DNA of 11,914 bases, from the NCBI GenBank assembly GCA_031262895.1, contig JAISGW010000116.1:1-11914 (forward strand). The letters are read 5' to 3'. Of the stretch, positions 1 to 6,307 are shown piece after piece (positions within the stretch are counted from its first letter, which is position 1; each line of letters opens with the position of its first letter). Under the pieces are notes generated by a model. It was given only the letters and a program-made list of their open reading frames with translations. It had not been told where the DNA came from and did not search any database. This stretch comes from Tannerella sp. (GTDB taxonomy: Bacteria > Bacteroidota > Bacteroidia > Bacteroidales > Tannerellaceae). Position numbers and translations under genes: made by a program.

Positions 1-1682
1 CCGTGACGCAGGAAGCCTACGACGGTGCGGGCGAGCTTACCACCTTCTCCGTCCCGACCAACACGGGCACCTACCAGTTTGATGTCGCCTTTATCCCCAA
101 AGGCAAGTTCTGGACAGGCATGAAGAAAGGCTCCGGCACCGAAGTCACGTTGACCAAAGATTATTATTTGGGAACAACGGAAGTGACCAATGCCCAGTAT
201 GCCGCCTTCTTGAACGATATGGGTGTAGATTCCACAGGCACAATGCCGGGAGATACCTTATGGATTGGAGATTCGAAAAATGCTACGAATGGTTGGAAGT
301 GGAGTGTAACGTACGTAAACGGCCAATGGCAACCGATGCCCGGCTATGACAATTACCCTGTTTATGCCGTGTCTTGGTACGGAGCTGTGGCCTATTGTAA
401 TTGGTTAGATTCAAAAATAAGTGGCTATCATTTTTCTTTACCGACTGAGGCGCAATGGGAGCGCGCCGCCCTTTGCGGAACGCCTTATGCTTACAACGGC
501 ATGGGCGATACTTGGAATGATAGCTATGGATGGGGAACGACAAATAGTGGCGGTCACCCCCACGACGTGGGCACGTCAACCAGCAATATATGGAACATCT
601 ATGACATGCACGGCAATATTTGGGAATGGTGCAGTGATTATGTTGGCACATATCCTTCCTCAACGACTGACCCGACCGGTTCGATCAGTGGGACAAACCA
701 TGTAATTGTTAGTGGTTCATGGGATGATGGCGTTTACAAATCGGATGCGGTATATTTGAATGGATGGCCAGCTGGTGCTCCAGGAATCAATAGCTGGGAT
801 CTTGGCTTCCGCATTTGCGCAATAAAAGATCCTACCCACATCGCTACGCCGCTGGGTGGAACAATCAGAAAGGTCTCCGTCAATACTACCTCCGGCGCGC
901 TGAACTTCCAGTTGGCTTTCATCCCGAAAGGCAAATTCCTCTCCGGCACAACGACCGGCACGGAAATCACCCTGACGAAGGATTACTACATGGGAACTAC
1001 TGAAGTCACCAACGCTCAATTCGCCGCCTTCCTCAATGACGCCGGTATCGGACAAGATGGCAAGATGCCGAATGATTCGGTAGGAGTACAAGATTCAAAA
1101 CTCTATAAGAGTACAGCGAACTCTACCCTTTCTCCATGGGGCTTAACTTGGAGTACTACTACGAACAAATGGGAACCTTGTTCGGGTTATGATAATTTCC
1201 CGGCCATAGAAGTAAATTGGTACGGGGCGAAGGCTTATTGCGACTGGTTGAACACGAAGAGACCGGGTCTTATCTTCAAGTTACCTACGGAGGCTCAGTG
1301 GCAGTACGCCGACCAAAGCGGTACGCAATATGAATATAACGGGCTTAGCAGTACTTGGAACAATGACTATGGCTGGACATCGGAAAACAGCAGTGCTCAT
1401 ACGCATGAAATAGGTACGGCTTTGCAAGGTAAAAACCGCTGGAATTTGCAGGACATGTCTGGTAACGTCAGAGAATGGTGTAACGACTGGTATAATAGTA
1501 CATATCCTTATCCTACGGCTACTGATCCGGTAGGTGCGGCTTCAAGTACAGATCGTGTACGTCGTGGCAATTGTTGGTATTACAATGCAGCTAACTCTCC
1601 AGCTCATGTCCGCGGCAGCTATTCACCAATGACCGGTCTTCTTGACCATTACGGTTTTCGCGTCTGTGCCATGGCGAATTGA
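1..1682 (+). CDS. Tandem SUMF1/FGE-like domain protein, 5' truncated
   Basis: The reading frame is open to the window edge, so the GTG at position 3 is probably internal and the true start lies upstream. About 559 residues are visible. They form two copies of a formylglycine-generating-enzyme-like (SUMF1, C-type-lectin-like) domain, at about residues 26-275 and 300-559. Each copy starts with AFIPKGKF, continues with LTKDYY(L/M)GTTEVTNAQ(Y/F)AAFLND, then WYGA.AYC.WL, LPTEAQW, MHGNIWEWC or MSGNVREWC, and ends GFR(I/V)CA. True FGEs carry a Cys pair near the C-terminal RGGSW motif that binds copper. Here that stretch reads VSGSWDDG in copy 1 and RRGNCWYYN in copy 2, with no such pair. An active sulfatase-maturing enzyme is therefore unlikely; a binding or structural role is more plausible, but this is inference. 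The two copies differ most in the surface-loop region, as expected for paralogous domain duplication. No C-terminal secretion domain follows the second copy; the protein ends three residues after its GFRVCA. More copies or a signal peptide may lie upstream. Confidence 0.85.
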   Translation, partial: VTQEAYDGAGELTTFSVPTNTGTYQFDVAFIPKGKFWTGMKKGSGTEVTLTKDYYLGTTEVTNAQYAAFLNDMGVDSTGTMPGDTLWIGDSKNATNGWKWSVTYVNGQWQPMPGYDNYPVYAVSWYGAVAYCNWLDSKISGYHFSLPTEAQWERAALCGTPYAYNGMGDTWNDSYGWGTTNSGGHPHDVGTSTSNIWNIYDMHGNIWEWCSDYVGTYPSSTTDPTGSISGTNHVIVSGSWDDGVYKSDAVYLNGWPAGAPGINSWDLGFRICAIKDPTHIATPLGGTIRKVSVNTTSGALNFQLAFIPKGKFLSGTTTGTEITLTKDYYMGTTEVTNAQFAAFLNDAGIGQDGKMPNDSVGVQDSKLYKSTANSTLSPWGLTWSTTTNKWEPCSGYDNFPAIEVNWYGAKAYCDWLNTKRPGLIFKLPTEAQWQYADQSGTQYEYNGLSSTWNNDYGWTSENSSAHTHEIGTALQGKNRWNLQDMSGNVREWCNDWYNSTYPYPTATDPVGAASSTDRVRRGNCWYYNAANSPAHVRGSYSPMTGLLDHYGFRVCAMAN

Positions 1683-1703
1683 TTAGCTATATTGTTCGCG
1701 TCT

Positions 1704-1744
1704 GGAAGCCTCTTTCCCCGCCAAAGGGAAGGGGGCTTTCCTTT
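1704..1744 (+). terminator. Terminator-like hairpin after the SUMF1-like gene
   Basis: A G/C-rich hairpin starts 21 bases after the stop codon. The left arm is at 1704-1718 (GGAAGCCTCTTTCCC) and the right arm at 1726-1741 (GGGAAGGGGGCTTTCC). They pair with one bulged A and two G.U pairs around a seven-base loop, and a short T-run follows. The position fits factor-independent termination of the upstream gene, though the T-run is short. Confidence 0.6.
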
Positions 1745-1810
1745 AGGGTGAAGAGTGGAGAGTGAAGAGTGAAGTGAGGCGAGGCCTTCCTTTCCCCTCG
1801 CATGGCCGAC

Positions 1811-1875
1811 GGCAACCAAAGGTGACTAATGATTGTTATAAGGCAAGTAGTTTCATTTGGTTGCCTTTAGGCAAC
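1811..1875 (+). other. Mutually exclusive inverted repeats (alternative hairpins)
   Basis: GGCAACCAAA (1811-1820) is perfectly complementary to TTTGGTTGCC (1856-1865), with a 35-base loop. GTTGCC (1860-1865) can instead pair with GGCAAC (1870-1875) across a TTTA loop. The two hairpins compete for the same central segment, as in attenuator-like folds. No T-run follows, and no gene starts close downstream, so a regulatory role is speculative. Confidence 0.4.
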
Positions 1876-1937
1876 GGAGGAGAAAAAGAAGAGGGAAGGA
1901 TGGAAAATGAGGAGCCGATGCCACAATATCCATTCAC

Positions 1938-2140
1938 AATGTGGCATCTTACCCTCATTTCGCCACAAAATATCTTCAAAATGTGGATTTTCACCATTAG
2001 TTTGGAACTTTTATAATTCGATATGTGGATTTTTACAATTGTTTATCCATATTATTCATTTAAGATGTGGATAAATAACCTCATCTTGGAACTTTTTGAA
2101 GTCAAGATGTGGATTTTTACCCTTGGTTTGCCACATTTTC
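1938..2140. repeat. Diverged tandem repeat with exact 42-bp period, five units
   Basis: The core ATGTGG recurs at 1939, 1981, 2023, 2065 and 2107, exactly 42 bp apart each time. The first part of the unit is best conserved: ATGTGGATTTTTACC or close variants. The second half is degenerate: units 2 and 4 share TTGGAACTTTT, while units 1 and 5 carry GCCACA. The array is bounded by a perfect 9-bp inverted pair, AATGTGGCA (1938-1946) and TGCCACATT (2129-2137). The region is AT-rich, unlike the flanking genes. 42 bp is four turns of B-DNA at 10.5 bp per turn, so every core would face the same side of the helix. It is also 14 codons, so each unit can be read as a peptide beginning MW, but stop codons interrupt two units. 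Confidence 0.8.
2066..2074 (-). other. DnaA-box-like nonamer (TTATCCACA on minus strand)
   Basis: Unit 4 of the 42-bp array contains TGTGGATAA, the exact complement of the classical DnaA box TTATCCACA. A near match on the plus strand, TTATCCATA, lies at 2043-2051. The other units have TGTGGATTT (units 2, 3 and 5), two mismatches from the consensus. DnaA binding is inferred from sequence only, and no replication-initiation gene is in view. Confidence 0.35.
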
Positions 2141-2144
2141 TTTA

Positions 2145-2336
2145 AGACTATGAGACCTTGAGACTATGAGACTGTAAGACTGTAAGACCATTAGACTTTT
2201 AGATTATTAGACTATTAGACAGCAAGACTTAGGGCTATGGGAACCACGGCCTTCTCATAATCTCACGGTCTCAAAGTCTTAAGGTCTCATTGTCTCATTG
2301 TCTCATTGTCTTAAGGTCTCATAGTCTTATAGTCTC
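2145..2336. repeat. Phased octamer array in inverted halves (11 + 11 copies)
   Basis: The left half has eleven octamers of type AGACNNNN starting at 2145 and every 8 bp through 2225; the eighth is AGAT. After a spacer of about 20 bases, the right half carries the complementary motif (TCTC or TCTT, preceded by G in nine of eleven copies) at 2253 and every 8 bp through 2333, again eleven copies. Repeated octamers include AGACTATG, AGACTGTA and, on the complementary strand, AGACAATG three times in a row and AGACCTTA twice. Outer copies can pair almost perfectly (AGACTATG at 2145-2152 with CATAGTCT at 2320-2327), and pairing can slip in steps of 8. A transcript could form a very long imperfect hairpin, and the DNA could form a slipped cruciform. 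No coding content is seen. Confidence 0.85.
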
Positions 2337-2345
2337 AACCCATAA

Positions 2346-2374
2346 AAGCGGGCGCTTAAAAAGGACTACCTTTG
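2346..2374 (+). promoter_or_regulatory. Putative fkp promoter with adjacent small palindrome
   Basis: TACCTTTG at 2367-2374 matches the Bacteroidota -7 element TAnnTTTG and lies 27 bases before the fkp start codon. A clear -33 TTTG is not visible. Nine bases upstream of the -7 box is AAGCGGGCGCTT (2346-2357), a short imperfect palindrome that could be an operator. The leader before the ATG is A-rich with no strong Shine-Dalgarno, which is common in this phylum. Confidence 0.6.
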
Positions 2375-2401
2375 CAGCATCTATAACAAGAAAAACGTAA
2401 G

Positions 2402-5149
2402 ATGAAGAAGTTGCTTTCGTTGCCGCCCAATCTGGGGGGCTGTTTCCATGAAATAAAAAGCGTATCTGCCGATGAATTTTTTTGCACCTCCGACCCCATC
2501 GGCAAGCAATTGGGTTCGGGGGGCGGCACGGCTTGGCTTTTGGAGTCCTGCCGCCTTGCGGAGGCTCCGGAAACGGATTTCCCCGCCTGGCTGTCCCGCG
2601 AGAAGCGCATCCTGCTCCATGCGGGTGGACAGAGCCGGCGTCTGCCCGCCTACGCTCCCTCGGGCAAGATACTGACGCCCCTGCCCGTCTTCCGTTGGGT
2701 CAGGGGGCAGCGGCTCAGCCAGGATTTGCTTTCCCTGCAACTGCCCCTTTACGAGAAAATCATGACCAAGGCTCCGGCCGGTCTGCATACCCTCGTGGCT
2801 TCGGGCGACGTTTTCATACGCGCCAACCGGCCGCTTGAACGGATACCCGAGGCCGATGTCGTCTGCTACGGCCTTTGGGTCGACCCCTTGCTGGCTACGC
2901 ACCACGGCGTTTTCCTCGCTTCACGGCAGCAGCCCGACGCGCTGGATTATATGTTGCAGAAACCCTCGATGGAGGAACTGGGTCGCTTGGCCGCCACCCA
3001 TCTCTTCCTGATGGACATCGGCCTCTGGCTCTTGAGCGACCGCGCCGTGGCATTGCTCAAGGAACGCGCCTCGGGCAAGAACGGGCAAGACTGGCGGGCC
3101 TACGACCTTTACGCCGAATTCGGCTTCGCCCTGGGGCGCCATCCGCAAACGGAAGACGCTGCCCTGAACGCCCTGAGCGTGGCCATCCTGCCCCTGCCCG
3201 GCGGCGAGTTCTACCATTACGGCACGGGACGCGAGCTGATTTCCTCGACCCTGGCCGTGCAAAACCTCGTGCGCGACCAGCGTCTCTTTATGCAGGGGGG
3301 CGTCAAGCCGCATCAGGCCATGTTCGTGCAAAATGCCGACGTGCGGATAAGGCTCCGGCCCGACAATTCCGAGCTGTGGATAGAAAACAGTTGCATAGGC
3401 CCGCGCTGGAAACTGGCCGACCACCATATCCTGACAGGCATTCCCGACAACGACTGGGATCTGGAGCTTGCGGCAGGCCAGTGCGTCGACGTGGTGCCGA
3501 TGGGGGAGTCGGGTTACGTGGCGCGCCCTTACGCCTTCGAGGACAGTTTCGCGGGCGAGAGGCAATACCAGGCGCTCTTCCCCTTTTGCAAGGATGCGGA
3601 AGATTTGGGGAAGGTGCTGCGCTGGATGCTCCGGCACGAAGAGGCTTCGGGCGAGGCGCTGTGGAAGGCGGCGCCCAAATATTCGGCGGCCGACTTGTTG
3701 GCCAAGGCGAACCTGCCGCGCCTCTTTGCCCAGCGGCGCGCCTTCCTGCGGCGTAACCTGCCCGCTTTGGCCAAGAACCATGAGAAGAGCGTCTTTTACC
3801 AGCTCGACCTGGCCGATACGGCAGCCGAATGGGCCGCAGGCGGCTTGCCCTTGCTGGAAGCCTTCCCCGCGGGTGCGCCCCTGATGAAGCAGGCGCACGA
3901 CCGCATGTTCCGCTCCCGCGTGAAACGCTTACGGGGCGAGGAGGCCGGGGCTGACGAGCAGGCGGCCTTCACCCTCTTGCGCGAGGGCATCGTGGCTTCC
4001 TTAGGCGGGCGGAAGGAATGCCCCCACCTGAATGTCTTCCGCGACCAAATCGTTTGGGGGCGCAGTCCGGTACGCATCGACCTGGCCGGCGGTTGGACGG
4101 ACACTCCGCCCTACTGCCTTTACGCCGGAGGCAAAGTGCTCAACCTGGCCATCGAACTGAACGGGCAGCCGCCCCTGCAGGTTTACGTCAAACCCTCCGC
4201 CGACTTCGTCCTCACGCTGCGTTCCATCGACCTGGGCGCCATGGAACGCATCTCGTCATGGGAGGAGCTGGCCCAATACAACAAAGTAGGTTCGCCTTTT
4301 TCCATACCCAAGGCTTCCTTGGCTTTGGCAGGTTTCCTGCCTGCCTTCGGCGCCGGGCAATACGCCTCGTTGGAGGAGCAACTGCGCGACTTCGGTGCCG
4401 GCATCGAAATCACCCTGCTCGCCGCCATTCCCGCGGGTAGCGGCTTGGGCACCAGCTCCATTCTGGCCTCGACCGTGCTGGGCGCCCTCTCCGACTTCTG
4501 CGGCCTGGGTTGGGACAAGACCGATATCGGCAACCGCACCCTCGTGCTGGAGCAATTGCTTACCACCGGCGGCGGCTGGCAAGACCCCTTCGGCGGTATC
4601 CTGCAAGGCGTGAAGCTGCTCGAGACCGGCACGGGCTTCGACCAAAGTCCCTTGGTACGCTGGCTGCCCGACACCCTCTTTGCCGACCCGCAGTACCGCG
4701 ATTGCCACCTGCTGTATTATACGGGCATCACCCGCACAGCCAAGGGCATACTGGCCGAAATCGTCCGCTCCATGTTCCTCAACAGCGGGTCGCAACTCAG
4801 GCTCTTGGAAGAGATGAAGGCCCACACCCTCGACATGTACGAAGCCTTGCAATGCGGCCGTTTCGAGGCTTTCGGCCGTTTGTTGCGCAAGACCTGGGAG
4901 CAGAACAAGGCGCTTGATGCGGGAACGAACCCGCTGGCCATCGAGGCCTTGATACATATAGTCGACGACCTTTGCTTAGGGTACAAGTTGCCGGGCGCCG
5001 GCGGGGGCGGTTATCTTTATATGGTCGCCAAAGACCCGGAGGCTGCCGGACGCCTGCGCCGCCTGCTGACGGCGCAAACCCTGCATCCCTGCGCCCGTCT
5101 GGTGGAAATGCGCCTTTCCAAGACCGGCTTGCAAACCAGCCGCTCCTGA
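2402..5149 (+). CDS. fkp: Bifunctional L-fucokinase / GDP-L-fucose pyrophosphorylase
   Basis: This cytoplasmic enzyme phosphorylates L-fucose with ATP to fucose-1-phosphate and then uses GTP to make GDP-L-fucose, the donor for fucosylated capsule and glycoproteins in Bacteroides relatives. The protein has 915 residues; from memory the B. fragilis enzyme is slightly longer, about 949. The N-terminal half is the pyrophosphorylase, with the nucleotide-binding stretch LLHAGGQSRRLP at about residues 71-82 and SGKILTPLPVFRW after it. The C-terminal third is a GHMP kinase: SPVRIDLAGGWTDTPPYC at about 555-572, the glycine-rich ATP loop PAGSGLGTSSILA at about 677-689, and KLPGAGGGGYLYMVAKD near 862-878. 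The chosen ATG gives the N-terminus MKKLLSLPPNL, as expected for the family. No same-strand gene adjoins it: a promoter lies just upstream and a strong hairpin just downstream, so it is probably monocistronic. Its GC-rich, C-rich codon use resembles the neighbouring housekeeping genes. Confidence 0.96.
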   Translation: MKKLLSLPPNLGGCFHEIKSVSADEFFCTSDPIGKQLGSGGGTAWLLESCRLAEAPETDFPAWLSREKRILLHAGGQSRRLPAYAPSGKILTPLPVFRWVRGQRLSQDLLSLQLPLYEKIMTKAPAGLHTLVASGDVFIRANRPLERIPEADVVCYGLWVDPLLATHHGVFLASRQQPDALDYMLQKPSMEELGRLAATHLFLMDIGLWLLSDRAVALLKERASGKNGQDWRAYDLYAEFGFALGRHPQTEDAALNALSVAILPLPGGEFYHYGTGRELISSTLAVQNLVRDQRLFMQGGVKPHQAMFVQNADVRIRLRPDNSELWIENSCIGPRWKLADHHILTGIPDNDWDLELAAGQCVDVVPMGESGYVARPYAFEDSFAGERQYQALFPFCKDAEDLGKVLRWMLRHEEASGEALWKAAPKYSAADLLAKANLPRLFAQRRAFLRRNLPALAKNHEKSVFYQLDLADTAAEWAAGGLPLLEAFPAGAPLMKQAHDRMFRSRVKRLRGEEAGADEQAAFTLLREGIVASLGGRKECPHLNVFRDQIVWGRSPVRIDLAGGWTDTPPYCLYAGGKVLNLAIELNGQPPLQVYVKPSADFVLTLRSIDLGAMERISSWEELAQYNKVGSPFSIPKASLALAGFLPAFGAGQYASLEEQLRDFGAGIEITLLAAIPAGSGLGTSSILASTVLGALSDFCGLGWDKTDIGNRTLVLEQLLTTGGGWQDPFGGILQGVKLLETGTGFDQSPLVRWLPDTLFADPQYRDCHLLYYTGITRTAKGILAEIVRSMFLNSGSQLRLLEEMKAHTLDMYEALQCGRFEAFGRLLRKTWEQNKALDAGTNPLAIEALIHIVDDLCLGYKLPGAGGGGYLYMVAKDPEAAGRLRRLLTAQTLHPCARLVEMRLSKTGLQTSRS

Positions 5150-5156
5150 AAAGTCC

Positions 5157-5196
5157 ATAAAAAAGGGGGCGGATTGGATTCCGTCCCCTTTTTTAT
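5157..5196. terminator. Strong bidirectional intrinsic terminator between fkp and fba
   Basis: The arms are 5157-5173 and 5180-5196, with the six-base loop TTGGAT. They pair over 17 bases with a single G.T pair. The A-run on one side and T-run on the other make it usable from both strands. It lies between the convergent fkp (plus) and fba (minus) genes and probably ends both transcripts. Confidence 0.9.
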
Positions 5197-5212
5197 GGCA
5201 GGCCGCGCAGGC

Positions 5213-6208
5213 TTAGAGCTTGTTGGCCGAACCGAGCACGCTGTTGATTTTGTGCATGTACAGTTCCTTGGCATACTCGCGGGCGGGGCCGAGGTATTTG
5301 CGGGGGTCGAACTCGGCCGGCTTGTTGGCGAAGACCTCGCGTACGGCGGCGGTCATAGCCAAGCGGCAGTCGGAGTCGAGATTGATTTTGCAAACGGCCG
5401 AGGTGGCGGCGCGGCGCAGCTGGTCTTCAGGGATGCCGATGGCGTCTTTCAGGGCGCCGCCGTACTTGTTGATGATTTCGACGTATTTCTGCGGCACGGA
5501 AGAAGAGCCGTGCAACACGATGGGGAAGCCGGGCAGCCTTTTCTCCACTTCTTCGAGGATGTCGAAGCGCAGGGGAGGGGGAACGAGGTGGCCGTTGGCA
5601 TCGCGCGTGCACTGGGCGGGCGTGAACTTGTTGGCGCCGTGCGAGGTGCCGATGGAGATGGCCAAGGAATCGCAGCCGGTTTTGCTGACGAAATCAATGA
5701 CGTCGTCGGGGTTGGTATAGGTGTGGTGCTCGGCCGAGACCTCGTCTTCAACGCCGGCCAGCACGCCCAGTTCGGCTTCTACGGTGACGTCGAATTTGTG
5801 CGCGTACTCAACCACTTTCTTGGTCAGGGCCACGTTCTGGTCGTAGGGCAGGTGCGAGCCGTCAATCATCACGGAAGAGAATCCCATGTCTACGCAGCTC
5901 TTGCAGAGTTCAAAGGTGTCGCCGTGGTCCAGATGGAGGCAGATTTGCGGTTTGGGGCAGCCCAGTTCCTTGGCATAAGCCACGGCGCCCTCGGCCATGT
6001 AACGCAGGATAGTCTGGTTGGCGTACTTGCGCGCGCCGCTGGAAACCTGCATGATGACGGGCGACTTCGTCTCGACCGCGGCCTGTACGATGGCCTGCAT
6101 CTGTTCCATGTTGTTGAAGTTGAAAGCAGGGATGGCGTATTTTCCGGCCATCGCTTTGGCAAACATCTCTTTGGTGTTCACCAATCCTAAATCTTTGTAA
6201 CTTACCAT
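5213..6208 (-). CDS. fba: Class II fructose-bisphosphate aldolase
   Basis: This enzyme reversibly cleaves fructose-1,6-bisphosphate to dihydroxyacetone phosphate and glyceraldehyde-3-phosphate in glycolysis and gluconeogenesis, in the cytoplasm. The class II (zinc-dependent) family is clear from HLDHGD, where H92 and H95 flank the catalytic D94. It is supported by the GTSHGAN motif (H190), the LHGSSSVP motif (H233), and KINLDSD near residues 274-280, which contacts substrate. An acidic TVEAELG segment (about 142-148) holds further family residues. The length of 331 residues is usual and all expected zinc ligands are present, so it should be active. The ATG at 6208 gives MVSYKDLGLVNTKEMF, a typical N-terminus. 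It has its own promoter and sits downstream of the DUF5686 gene on the same strand. Its 3' end meets the terminator shared with fkp. The strong codon bias fits high expression. Confidence 0.95.
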   Translation of the reverse strand: MVSYKDLGLVNTKEMFAKAMAGKYAIPAFNFNNMEQMQAIVQAAVETKSPVIMQVSSGARKYANQTILRYMAEGAVAYAKELGCPKPQICLHLDHGDTFELCKSCVDMGFSSVMIDGSHLPYDQNVALTKKVVEYAHKFDVTVEAELGVLAGVEDEVSAEHHTYTNPDDVIDFVSKTGCDSLAISIGTSHGANKFTPAQCTRDANGHLVPPPLRFDILEEVEKRLPGFPIVLHGSSSVPQKYVEIINKYGGALKDAIGIPEDQLRRAATSAVCKINLDSDCRLAMTAAVREVFANKPAEFDPRKYLGPAREYAKELYMHKINSVLGSANKL

Positions 6209-6246
6209 TGTATATTAATTTTAGGTGAAATGTGCGAATTGTCTTG

Positions 6247-6277
6247 CAAAGATAAGACCTTTGCGCGCATGCGCGCA
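6247..6277 (-). promoter_or_regulatory. fba promoter with a 16-bp perfect palindrome
   Basis: Read on the minus strand, TATCTTTG (6247-6254) matches the -7 element TAnnTTTG and would give a leader of about 30 bases before the fba ATG. Immediately upstream, TGCGCGCATGCGCGCA (6262-6277) is a perfect 16-bp palindrome occupying the spacer between the -7 box and the expected -33 position. A repressor site there would block RNA polymerase. It could also be the tail of a terminator for the upstream gene. Confidence 0.6.
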
Positions 6278-6307
6278 GAAAGCCCGTAAAAAATTGGGCA
6301 GCTTTCA
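6278..6307 (-). terminator. Weak terminator-like hairpin after the DUF5686 gene
   Basis: Directly at the DUF5686 stop codon, the minus strand can form GAAAG(CTG)CCC pairing with GGGCTTTC around a ten-base loop that holds a T-run. The stem is short and bulged, and the T-run is in the loop rather than after the stem. Termination is therefore likely to be partial, and read-through into fba is possible. Confidence 0.3.

Noticed and set aside
1762..2016. 84-codon open frame on the plus strand beginning GTG
   Set aside because: It has no recognisable domain, runs through purine-rich simple repeats and into the 42-bp array, and lacks a ribosome binding site. Its C-terminal MW repeats are explained by the DNA repeat.
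1938..2336. CRISPR array
   Set aside because: The 42-bp and 8-bp units are contiguous and diverged, without conserved repeats separated by unique spacers, and no cas gene is present.
2145..2336. Invertible promoter switch flanked by inverted repeats
   Set aside because: Only about 20 bases lie between the two halves, too short to carry a promoter, and no recombinase gene is nearby.
2921..3898. 325-codon minus-strand open frame within fkp
   Set aside because: It is antisense to the well-supported fkp coding sequence and shows no family features.
5174..6190. 338-codon plus-strand open frame
   Set aside because: It lies antisense to fba, whose protein has every class II aldolase motif; the opposite frame is a codon-bias shadow.
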